Both the position numbers and the translations under genes were made by a program. Below are positions 6,750 through 13,362 of a stretch of DNA of 15,376 bases, in pieces (the stretch's first letter is position 1; the number at the start of each line of letters is the position of its first letter). The stretch is from an uncultured Verrucomicrobiota bacterium (GTDB taxonomy: Bacteria; Verrucomicrobiota; Kiritimatiellia; RFP12; UBA1067). The notes beneath the pieces were generated by a model. It saw only the letters and a list, made by a program, of their open reading frames with translations, made no database searches and was not told the DNA's origin. The stretch lies in assembly GCA_945487985.1 (NCBI GenBank), contig CALYTX010000012.1, positions 1 to 15,376 on the forward strand, in the 5' to 3' direction.

Positions 6750-7778
6750 TCACGCCACCTTTCTTGGTTTCGCCATGGAAGGCCCGGCGGACTTCACAGC
6801 TTCTACGACGCGTCCGATCGCGGACGGATTTTCCTTGAGATAGGCGACGGCCGCGAGCATTCCCTGGCCGAGTTGCTCCTCGCCGAACGATAGCCAACTT
6901 CCCCGCTTCTCAATTACGCCGCGGGCAAGCGCGGCATCGATTAGCGAGCCTTCATACGAAATTCCCGAAGCGTAAAGAATGTCGAACTCGGCTTCAGTGA
7001 ACGGCGGGGCCACTTTATTCTTGACCACCTTGACGCGCGTGCGGTTGCCAACCACTTCGCCGGCGGCGTTCTTGATCGCACCGATGCGCTGCACCTGCAG
7101 CCGGCACGAAGCGTAGAATTTGAGAGCCTTCCCGCCGGGAGTGGTTTCGGGATTGCCGAACATCACGCCGATTTTTTCACGAACCTGATTAGTGAAAATA
7201 CACAGTGTGCCCGTCTGGGCGATTGCCGCGGTAAGCTTGCGCATGGCCTGCGACATCAGCCGCGCCTGAAGCCCGACATGGCTGTCGCCCATGGCACCGT
7301 CGATTTCTGCCTGCGGCGTAAGCGCCGCCACCGAATCGACGACTACAATGTCGAGCGCCCCGGACTTCACGAGCTCCTCGCAAATTGCCAACGCCTCCTC
7401 GCCGCTCGACGGCTGGGAAACAATCAGATTGTCGAGGTCGACGCCAATCTTGCGCGCGTATGCAGGATCGAGTGCGTGCTCGGCGTCGATGAACGCAGCT
7501 GCGCCGCCGGACTTCTGCACATTGGCAACCGCATGCAGGGCAAGCGTGGTTTTGCCCGACGACTCGTGCCCGTACAACTCAACGATGCGCCCCTTGGGCA
7601 AACCTCCGATTCCCAGCGCCAGATCGAGCGAGAACGCGCCCGTGGGCACGGCCTCTACGCTGGCGGCGGTCTTCTCGCCAAGCCGCATGATCGACATCTC
7701 GCCGAATTCCTTGCGTATCTGTCCGAGCACATCCTCCAGCGCCGAACCGAACTTCTTCAATATATTTTCCTTGGCCAT
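6750..7778 (-). CDS. recA: RecA recombinase
   Basis: The central strand-exchange ATPase and coprotease of homologous recombination; 342 residues, a normal length. Walker A is GHESSGKT (70-77), Walker B is DIVVVDSVAAL, and the DNA-binding loop 2 region NQVREKIGVMFGNPETTPGG matches E. coli almost residue for residue. The C-terminus ends in a basic AKPRKVA and lacks the long acidic tail that modulates E. coli RecA. The ATG at 7778 (MAKENILKKFG) has AAGGAG 7 bases upstream; an in-frame ATG at 7898 would add 40 non-family residues and run into yraN. It begins 13 bases after the yraN stop. I see no separate promoter or recognisable SOS operator in front of it, so it appears to depend on the operon. 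Confidence 0.98.
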   Translation of the reverse strand: MAKENILKKFGSALEDVLGQIRKEFGEMSIMRLGEKTAASVEAVPTGAFSLDLALGIGGLPKGRIVELYGHESSGKTTLALHAVANVQKSGGAAAFIDAEHALDPAYARKIGVDLDNLIVSQPSSGEEALAICEELVKSGALDIVVVDSVAALTPQAEIDGAMGDSHVGLQARLMSQAMRKLTAAIAQTGTLCIFTNQVREKIGVMFGNPETTPGGKALKFYASCRLQVQRIGAIKNAAGEVVGNRTRVKVVKNKVAPPFTEAEFDILYASGISYEGSLIDAALARGVIEKRGSWLSFGEEQLGQGMLAAVAYLKENPSAIGRVVEAVKSAGPSMAKPRKVA

Positions 7779-7791
7779 TGCCACGCTCCTT

Positions 7792-8232
7792 TCAATTTTT
7801 CCAATCCACAAAACGTTCGCCGGCGACGAAGAGCCGAACCCGCTCGAAATGATCGATTTGGGCCTTCTGGCCGCTCTCGGGCGAACCGTAAATTTCAATT
7901 ACGTCAAAACGGTAACTCTTTCGCCAGTCGCGGGCTCGAAGCCATGCCCAGCACGCCCGGCGCAACAGTGTCTTCTTCCTGCGAGTGATGCTTCGCAGAC
8001 CGCACTGCCGCTCGGACCGCCGGGCGTGCTGCTTGACCTCGACGAACACGAGCGTCGAACTGGTTTGGTCGAAAGCAACAATGTCGATCTCAAGACGGCG
8101 GTCGTGCGCGCAGGGGCGGGCGTTGCGTTCGAGAACCTCGTAGCCGGCCGCCGCGAGAAAATTCGCGGCAAGCGTTTCGCCCCAGGCGCCGTTGCGAACT
8201 CCGATGTTGCGTTCTTCACGCTGCCGGAGCAT
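7792..8232 (-). CDS. yraN: YraN family nuclease-like protein (UPF0102)
   Basis: A 146-residue member of the YraN/UPF0102 family, which has a PD-(D/E)XK nuclease-like fold and unproven function. Visible motifs are RNGAWGETLAANFLAAAGYEVLERN (13-37), RLEIDIVAFD with Glu48 and Asp50, and LVFVEVKQ with Glu65 and Lys67; these supply the acidic and lysine residues of the nuclease core. SITRRKKTLL and YRFDVIEI are also typical. The ATG at 8232 has GGGAG 7 bases upstream and overlaps the end of the upstream gene by 17 bases; an in-frame start at 8298 has no such support. In many bacteria yraN sits with comM (yifB), dprA and rnhB, and the neighbourhood here agrees: comM is two genes upstream and recA immediately downstream. 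Confidence 0.88.
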   Translation of the reverse strand: MLRQREERNIGVRNGAWGETLAANFLAAAGYEVLERNARPCAHDRRLEIDIVAFDQTSSTLVFVEVKQHARRSERQCGLRSITRRKKTLLRRACWAWLRARDWRKSYRFDVIEIYGSPESGQKAQIDHFERVRLFVAGERFVDWKN

Positions 8233-8809
8233 TGCGCTGCTCCCCGGTCGCAGTCTTGCCTTCCAGCCCGTCACGCCCGGCCGGCAGCGGAATGCCAAAG
8301 CAAATCAAGCCCATCGAACTTGCTATCGCCTCGGCCAGTCCCGTCGCTTCGTATGCGGTAAGATTGATTGCCGCGTGCGATTCCTTGCCGCTTTTAAGCG
8401 ATCGGTAGCACTCGAAGAGGAAGCCCGGCACCACGTCTATCTGATGGCGCAGGTTAATGCGTGTCGCTCCGCGCGGCGTGCGATGATAGAGACCTTTGCC
8501 GTTCTCGAGCGACTCGCATTCGCCGCGGAAAACCTGCAACATCTTGCTCAGGTCGTTAAAGCCGAGCTTAATCGCAATTGCCTCGTCCCAGCCAAACCGC
8601 GCACAGACGGGTTGCGCGCCGCCGCTTTCGCCGACGGTCAGCTGTCCTGCAAGCTTGGCCATCAGGCAGCCCTCGGCATTGTCGCTCGCGGGATGCAGTT
8701 CGAGTTGCAATGCGGCTCCCGTACCGCGAGAATTGGGGTGGTAGAAAGTGTGTTTCGGACGGAATCCGCCCGCGGCGCGCGAAACGCCATGCTCTGTGTT
8801 TGCATTCAT
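8216..8809 (-). CDS. Putative Whirly-like single-stranded nucleic-acid-binding protein (family not firmly recognised)
   Basis: A 197-residue soluble protein with no signal peptide. I cannot name a family with certainty. Its layout resembles plant Whirly / trypanosome MRP1 proteins (ssDNA-binding transcriptional regulator fold): an N-terminal strand region with YHPN and GTGAALQLEL (23-38), an aromatic start FGW (72-74) leading into AIAIKLGFNDLSKMLQVFRG (77-96), then GLYHR (106-110), a strand ATRINLRH (115-122), and a C-terminal helix INLTAYEATGLAEAIASSMG (148-167). Whirly proteins show W..K..F.L...EIG.L..L, then an H, two strands and an E-rich C-terminal helix in the same order. The last about 25 residues look disordered. 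ATG 8809 has AAGGAG 7 bases upstream. The gene lies 59 bases after comM and overlaps yraN by 17 bases, so a role beside ComM, YraN and RecA on ssDNA is plausible, but the fold call is inference. Confidence 0.5.
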   Translation of the reverse strand: MNANTEHGVSRAAGGFRPKHTFYHPNSRGTGAALQLELHPASDNAEGCLMAKLAGQLTVGESGGAQPVCARFGWDEAIAIKLGFNDLSKMLQVFRGECESLENGKGLYHRTPRGATRINLRHQIDVVPGFLFECYRSLKSGKESHAAINLTAYEATGLAEAIASSMGLICFGIPLPAGRDGLEGKTATGEQRNAPAA

Positions 8810-8868
8810 GGTTGTTCTCCTTGTTTTGTTGCCTAATGGCAGGTTTGCGAAAATCGCATCAATTGATT

Positions 8869-10407
8869 CTACGCCCAGAATTTCATATCGAGCATCCGAT
8901 ATCCGCTGGCGATCATAATATCCTCTTCGGTCACGTCCGCAGCGCCGCGCAAATCAGCGGAGGTACGCGCCAAACGCAAAACACGGTCGTAAGCGCGAGC
9001 GGAAAGATTGAGCCGCTCGAGCGTCCCGCGAATCTCCTCCGCGGCTCTGACGGTAAGCCGGCATATATCATTAAGATCGCGGCTTTTCGCATCGGCGTTC
9101 GTGAACACCCCTCTCATCCCGCGATAGCGTTCCGACTGTATTCGCCGGGCGGCAAGCACGCGCTCGCGGATAGTAGCGCTGCTTTCACCGTTGGGCAGGC
9201 TTGCCAGCTCGTCAACCCGAACCGCGCCCACGCCCACCTGGATGTCGATGCGGTCGAGCAACGGACCCGATACGCGCTGTTGGTAACGCAATATCTGCCT
9301 TTGGGTGCAACGACACTCCCGCCTCGCGTCCCCCAGATATCCGCACGGACACGGATTCATCGCCGCCACCAGCATGAAACGCGAAGGATAATCGCAGGCG
9401 GCTGCCGCGCGCGAAACGCCGACATGTCCATCCTCAAGCGGTTGGCGCAGCACTTCCAGCGCATGCCGGGGAAACTCCGCAAACTCGTCCAGAAACAGAA
9501 CCCCGCGATGTGCAAGCGACACTTCCCCGGGCACGGGATGGGCGCCGCCCCCGAGAAGACCAACCGCGCTCACCGTGTGATGCGGCGCGCGAAACGGACG
9601 GTGCGTAACGAATGTACCCTCGCATTTCTCCGGACCGGCCACAGAATGGATCTTCGACACTTCCAGCGCCTCTTCCACCGACATCGGCGGAAGAATCGAG
9701 GGTATGCGCCGCGCCAGCATAGTCTTGCCCGAGCCGGGCGGACCGATCATCAGCATATTGTGTCCGCCGGCAACCGCCAGCTCCATCGCATGGCGGACAT
9801 TTTCCTGTCCTTTTACATCGGCGAAATCGTCGCCCTCCTCGCGGCCGGATTCAACTAAATCGCCAAGATCGGTAAAAACCGGCGATATGTCGCGCTCGCC
9901 CGAAAGATACAGCGCCGCCTCGCGCAGGGTGGACACGGGAATGACGTCGATTCCCGACACGACACTCGCCTCCACCGCATTGGCCGCCGGCACGAGAATC
10001 GCCCGCTTGCCGATACGGCGCATTTCCATGACAATCGGCAAAATTCCCTTCACGCGCCGCACCTCGCCGGAAAGCGCGAGTTCCCCCGCCATCGCGCAAT
10101 CGGCCAGCCGTTCGGTGCGCAGCCGCTTGGTAGCCTTGAGCAAACAAACGGCGATTGGCAAATCATAAATCGGGCCCTCCTTGCGCACATCCGCCGGCGC
10201 GAGATTCACGGTGACGGCATATTCCTCTTTCGAGCGGTAACCAGAGTTCTTTAACGCCGTGGATACGCGGTCTTTCGCCTCTTTGACGGCGGTATCGGGC
10301 AGCCCGACAATTGCGAAGGAACTCGTCCCCAGAGCCGAGTACACCTCGATTTCAACCGTCGAGGCATCAACGCCATTAATCGCTCCCGTATAGCATTTCG
10401 CCAACAT
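8869..10407 (-). CDS. comM: ComM/YifB: Mg-chelatase-like AAA+ helicase
   Basis: A 512-residue AAA+ ATPase of the YifB/ComM family. In naturally competent bacteria ComM is a hexameric helicase that promotes branch migration during integration of incoming DNA. Domains: an N-terminal S5-like ChlI domain (about 1-170) with IVGLPDTAVKEAKDRV; a Mg-chelatase AAA+ core with GQENVRHAMELAVAGGHN, Walker A GPPGSGKT (222-229), Walker B VLFLDE (303-308), a cysteine set NPCPCG...CRC (353, 355, 365, 367) likely to bind zinc, and SGPLLDRIDI; and a C-terminal helical domain. The ATG at 10407 is preferred to the GTG at 10413 because GAAAGG is 9 bases upstream of the ATG and only 3 from the GTG. It follows the response-regulator gene after a 134-base gap containing the repeat/dyad described separately. 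Confidence 0.94.
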   Translation of the reverse strand: MLAKCYTGAINGVDASTVEIEVYSALGTSSFAIVGLPDTAVKEAKDRVSTALKNSGYRSKEEYAVTVNLAPADVRKEGPIYDLPIAVCLLKATKRLRTERLADCAMAGELALSGEVRRVKGILPIVMEMRRIGKRAILVPAANAVEASVVSGIDVIPVSTLREAALYLSGERDISPVFTDLGDLVESGREEGDDFADVKGQENVRHAMELAVAGGHNMLMIGPPGSGKTMLARRIPSILPPMSVEEALEVSKIHSVAGPEKCEGTFVTHRPFRAPHHTVSAVGLLGGGAHPVPGEVSLAHRGVLFLDEFAEFPRHALEVLRQPLEDGHVGVSRAAAACDYPSRFMLVAAMNPCPCGYLGDARRECRCTQRQILRYQQRVSGPLLDRIDIQVGVGAVRVDELASLPNGESSATIRERVLAARRIQSERYRGMRGVFTNADAKSRDLNDICRLTVRAAEEIRGTLERLNLSARAYDRVLRLARTSADLRGAADVTEEDIMIASGYRMLDMKFWA

Positions 10408-10441
10408 ATCCACCGCCCTTTCTTGCGTTCAAGATGGCGGT

Positions 10442-10447
10442 ATTATG
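10442..10447 (-). promoter_or_regulatory. Possible -10 element of comM
   Basis: The minus strand reads CATAAT, 5 of 6 matches to TATAAT, about 35 bases upstream of the comM ATG. The position where a -35 would sit (about 10465-10470) is occupied by a copy of the AATGTGT repeat rather than by TTGACA, as in activator-dependent promoters of the Pho-box type. This is a weak motif and is supported only by position. Confidence 0.3.
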
Positions 10448-10463
10448 CACTATCGGCAGAGAA

Positions 10464-10530
10464 AATGTGTCCGGAATGTGTCCTGAATGTGTGCGAAATT
10501 CCACACACATTTCGAACACATTCCGGACAC
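10464..10530. repeat. 11-base repeat array forming a large dyad upstream of comM
   Basis: AATGTGT occurs at 10464, 10475 and 10486 (period exactly 11), and its complement ACACATT at 10505 and 10516 (again 11 apart). The outer arms GTGTCCGGAATGTGT (10467-10481) and ACACATTCCGGACAC (10516-10530) are a perfect 15-bp inverted repeat. The inner arms AATGTGTG (10486-10493) and CACACATT (10504-10511) are a perfect 8-bp pair on the same axis (between 10498 and 10499). As DNA this looks like a symmetrical operator; as RNA it would be a long imperfect hairpin. No T-run follows on either strand, so a standard terminator is unlikely. Confidence 0.8.
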
Positions 10531-10541
10531 TCCTGATTGGA

Positions 10542-11225
10542 TTATTTGATAAGGCAATAGCCGCTACGATAGTTGTTGGCTATCATATCGCCGGCAGGGC
10601 CGAGCTTTTTCTTCAGGGAACTAATGTAGCTGCGAATCCGCGAGGTGTCGCCCCGGAAATCGTCACCATAAATCCTCGCCAGCAGCGATTCGCAATTGAC
10701 ATAACGACCGCGCTGTTCGTTCAATGCCCCGAGTATGATCGCTTCGGTTCTGGTCAGCGCCATGGACGGCTCTCCCTTTTTCTCGACGGACATCTTAGAC
10801 AAATCAACCGTCACCGCGCCCAATAGGAACACCTCGCGCGGACGCTCGGCGCTCGCGGCCGCCAGGCGGCGGCGAAGCGCCGCCTTGACCCGCGCGACAA
10901 ATTCATCCGGCGTGCGCGACTTGTCGATATAATCGTCGGCGCCCATCCCCAAACCCCGGACAAGCGATATCTCGCTGGGCATGGCCGTGAAAAACATGAT
11001 TGGCACCAACGCATCGAGACGGCGAATCTCCGCGCAGGCAGCAAGTCCGTTCATCTTCGGCATCATCACATCGAGCAACACGAGATCGGGGCGCTTCGCA
11101 TCAAACAGGCGCACGGCCTCGGCGCCGTCCCTGGCAAGCGTCACCGCATAGCCTTCCGCTTCGAAAATCGACTTGAAGACATTGCGCACCGAGCGTTCAT
11201 CATCTGCAATCAATATCGTTTCCAT
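10542..11225 (-). CDS. Orphan OmpR/PhoB-family response regulator
   Basis: A 227-residue two-component regulator. The receiver domain (1-120) has the acidic pair Asp8-Asp9, the phosphoacceptor Asp52 in LVLLDVMMPKMNG, Thr80 and Lys102. The lysine is followed by Ser-Arg-Thr (DKSRTPDE) instead of the usual K-P-F, so the beta5-alpha5 loop is atypical. Residues about 130-227 form a winged-helix Trans_reg_C domain: LTRTEAIILGALNEQRGRYVNCESLLARIYGDDF, then RSYISSLKKKL and the wing NNYRSGYCLIK. Such regulators bind direct repeats with about 10-11-base period. No histidine kinase gene is adjacent, so its partner lies elsewhere. The ATG at 11225 lies 7 bases after a TATAAT, so its mRNA should start at or one base before the ATG. 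Targets unknown; the array directly downstream is a candidate. Confidence 0.92.
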   Translation of the reverse strand: METILIADDERSVRNVFKSIFEAEGYAVTLARDGAEAVRLFDAKRPDLVLLDVMMPKMNGLAACAEIRRLDALVPIMFFTAMPSEISLVRGLGMGADDYIDKSRTPDEFVARVKAALRRRLAAASAERPREVFLLGAVTVDLSKMSVEKKGEPSMALTRTEAIILGALNEQRGRYVNCESLLARIYGDDFRGDTSRIRSYISSLKKKLGPAGDMIANNYRSGYCLIK

Positions 11226-11232
11226 CGCTTCA

Positions 11233-11244
11233 ATTATACCAAAA
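11233..11244 (-). promoter_or_regulatory. Extended -10 promoter of the response regulator, apparently leaderless
   Basis: The minus strand reads TTTTGGTATAAT with the extended -10 TGGTATAAT at 11241-11233, identical over 12 bases to the ruvC promoter. The predicted start of transcription (about 11226) is one base before the ATG at 11225, leaving no room for a ribosome-binding site. The whole promoter lies in the 47-base gap after ligA. No -35 is recognisable. Confidence 0.6.
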
Positions 11245-11272
11245 ACTGCCGTGTCGCTAAGTTCTTCATGCT

Positions 11273-13324
11273 CTACACGCCCTTGAAACGAGCGATAAAT
11301 TCGTCCTCGCTGATAATCGGAACGCCAAGCGCTTTTGCCTTGATATTCTTTCCGGAAGACGAGTCAACATCATTGTTGACGAGAAAGTTAGTTTTAGTCG
11401 ACACGCTGCCGGCGAGCTTTCCTCCTTGTGCTTCGACATACGCCTTGAATGCGGCGCGGTTGGCAAAGCGTCGCACATCGCCAGTGATGACGAATACCAG
11501 CCCCTGGCAGCGCCCTCCAGTCGGCGCGGACGATTCGATCACGGTCAATCTCGACAAGAGTCTTTCGACGAACTCTCGGTGGCGGGGATCCCTGCACCAA
11601 GCGACAAACGCCGCCGACTTGGCCGGCCCTATGCCCTCGATCGCGGCGAACAGATTCTCGTCTTCCGCCGCGAACGCCGCGTCGAAAACCTCGCGAAGCC
11701 GGCGGCCCGATGTCAACCTGCGCGCGACATCGCTTCCGCACAACGGAATCGAAAGCGCCACAAGAATGCGCGCCGCCTCGCGTTCGCGGCAAGCATCCAC
11801 CGTATCACAGATCTTGCCGGCGCTAACCGGGCCAAAACCCTCCATCGCCGCAATCTCGTCGCGGTGCTCGCTTAGACAAAGGATGTCCGCCATCGAACGG
11901 ATCCAGCCATTGTTTACAAACTTGGCGAGCGTCTCGCCGGCGAGGCCTTCGATGTCCAAACCCTCCTTGGAAACGAACCGCTCGAATTTAGCCAGCATTT
12001 TAGCTGGGCATTCGTCGTTAGTGCAGCGGAGCGTTTTCGTCCCGGACGGCGAAAGACGTGTTTGCGTCGGCGCGCCGCAGGCCGGACATTCGCAGGGAAT
12101 AGTGAAACGGCCTTCGCTTGCAACAACTTCTACCACCTTCGGAATGATCTTGTTCGCCTTGATGACATGCAATTTCGTGCCGGGGCCGCCTATGCCCAGG
12201 CGCTCGCACTCGGAGACGTTGCAAAGGCTCGCGCGACGCACGAGGGTGCCCTCGAGCGAAACCGGCGCGAAGACCGCCACCGGCGTGATCGACGCGAGCG
12301 CACAGCTCCACTCGATGCGCTCGAGTTCCGTTTCGGCGACTTCGTCCTGCCACTTGAAGGCAAGTCCCGCGCGCGTAGCGTGGTGTCCGGTAACGGAACC
12401 GGTTGCGGCGTAGCGCGTATCGTCATAGACCACCACCAGTCCATCGACGGGAAAGGGATTGCGGCGGGACGCAACCTCGTCGGACCACCGGCCGATTGCA
12501 GCGCGGATGTTGCCGACGGATGGCTCGTCGATGCGTTCGCTCGCCACCGGTTCGAGGCCGACTGACCGCAAATACTCCATCCGCTCCCCCCATCCGGACA
12601 GCTCCCGCTCGGCATGGACAAGCGTGAAAGGAATCCACTGCAAACGGCGGCGCTTGAGTTCCTCGACATCTTTCAGCGCCAGCGAGCCCGAAGCCAAATT
12701 ACGGGGATTGGCGAAATCATCGCCGGAGGTGGCGGTAAAGTCAGCGAAATCGGCGTACGAGATAACCGCCTCGCCGCGCACGACGAGATGCCCACGGTCC
12801 GCAACGGTGCGAGGGATGCCGGCGATGCCATCGGCAAGATGGGTGATATTCGTGCCGACATGTCCATCGCCGCGCGTCACGACCTTGGTCAGACGCCCGC
12901 CATCGTAGGTGACGACGAGCGTAAGGCCGTCGAGTTTCCAGCTCAGCCATATCGGACGACCCTGGGCCCACTTCGCGACATCTTCCACCCGCTTGGTTTT
13001 TGCGAGCGAAAGCGCGGCGAATTCGTGCGGCTCCTTGCGTCCGGCCAACTGGTCGGACGAAACTTTGTTCGTCGGCGAATCAGCAAGCACAATCCCTGTT
13101 TCTTCCTCCAGCGCCTTAACGCGGTCGAAAAGAGCGTCCCACTCGTAATCGCTCATAAGCTCGCCGCGCCCCCCGTAGTAGGCATCGGCGGCCGCGTTCA
13201 GTTTTGCCACCGCCGCGCGCATTTCCGCCATCGCGTCCGTTGCCTCGCGCGCGTTGGCGGACACAGGAGTCTCCTCTGCGAAAAATTCCATCTGCCGCTC
13301 TTGCGGAATACGACTGCTCGCCAT
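11273..13324 (-). CDS. ligA: NAD+-dependent DNA ligase (divergent LigA clade)
   Basis: A 683-residue ligase that seals nicks in replication and repair using NAD+. Order: a reduced Ia domain (about 30-70, SDYEWDALFD), the adenylation domain with ADSPTNKV and the catalytic lysine in SWK130LDG, TRGDG and VVRGEAVI, an OB-fold, a four-cysteine zinc finger (CPACG...CTNDECP), a helix-hairpin-helix region (EGFGPVSAGKI, EGIGPAKSAAFVAW) and a C-terminal BRCT domain (QGLVFVITGDVRRF...). Compared with E. coli LigA the conserved Glu113 position is Ser128 and Tyr35 is Trp62. It resembles the SWKxDG ligases I recall from Clostridia rather than the CELKxDG type. The ATG at 13324 lies 38 bases after the topoisomerase stop, with GAGG 5 bases upstream; an upstream in-frame ATG at 13408 would overlap that gene. 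The two genes probably form an operon. Confidence 0.9.
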   Translation of the reverse strand: MASSRIPQERQMEFFAEETPVSANAREATDAMAEMRAAVAKLNAAADAYYGGRGELMSDYEWDALFDRVKALEEETGIVLADSPTNKVSSDQLAGRKEPHEFAALSLAKTKRVEDVAKWAQGRPIWLSWKLDGLTLVVTYDGGRLTKVVTRGDGHVGTNITHLADGIAGIPRTVADRGHLVVRGEAVISYADFADFTATSGDDFANPRNLASGSLALKDVEELKRRRLQWIPFTLVHAERELSGWGERMEYLRSVGLEPVASERIDEPSVGNIRAAIGRWSDEVASRRNPFPVDGLVVVYDDTRYAATGSVTGHHATRAGLAFKWQDEVAETELERIEWSCALASITPVAVFAPVSLEGTLVRRASLCNVSECERLGIGGPGTKLHVIKANKIIPKVVEVVASEGRFTIPCECPACGAPTQTRLSPSGTKTLRCTNDECPAKMLAKFERFVSKEGLDIEGLAGETLAKFVNNGWIRSMADILCLSEHRDEIAAMEGFGPVSAGKICDTVDACREREAARILVALSIPLCGSDVARRLTSGRRLREVFDAAFAAEDENLFAAIEGIGPAKSAAFVAWCRDPRHREFVERLLSRLTVIESSAPTGGRCQGLVFVITGDVRRFANRAAFKAYVEAQGGKLAGSVSTKTNFLVNNDVDSSSGKNIKAKALGVPIISEDEFIARFKGV

Positions 13325-13362
13325 AATTGCCTCGCCTTCTGCGGGTTCGCCGCGGTTCGCTA

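Noticed and set aside
7779..7898. N-terminal extension of RecA from an ATG at 7898
   Set aside because: The extra 40 residues match no RecA and overlap yraN; the ATG at 7778 has a strong Shine-Dalgarno and the family N-terminus.
10464..10530. The 11-base repeats as a small CRISPR or a standard terminator
   Set aside because: The units are too short and contiguous without unique spacers, and no T-run follows the hairpin on either strand.
10434..10826. Plus-strand open frame containing a CPECVRN-like repeat
   Set aside because: The peptide repeat is just the 11-base DNA array read in one frame, and the rest is antisense to the response regulator.
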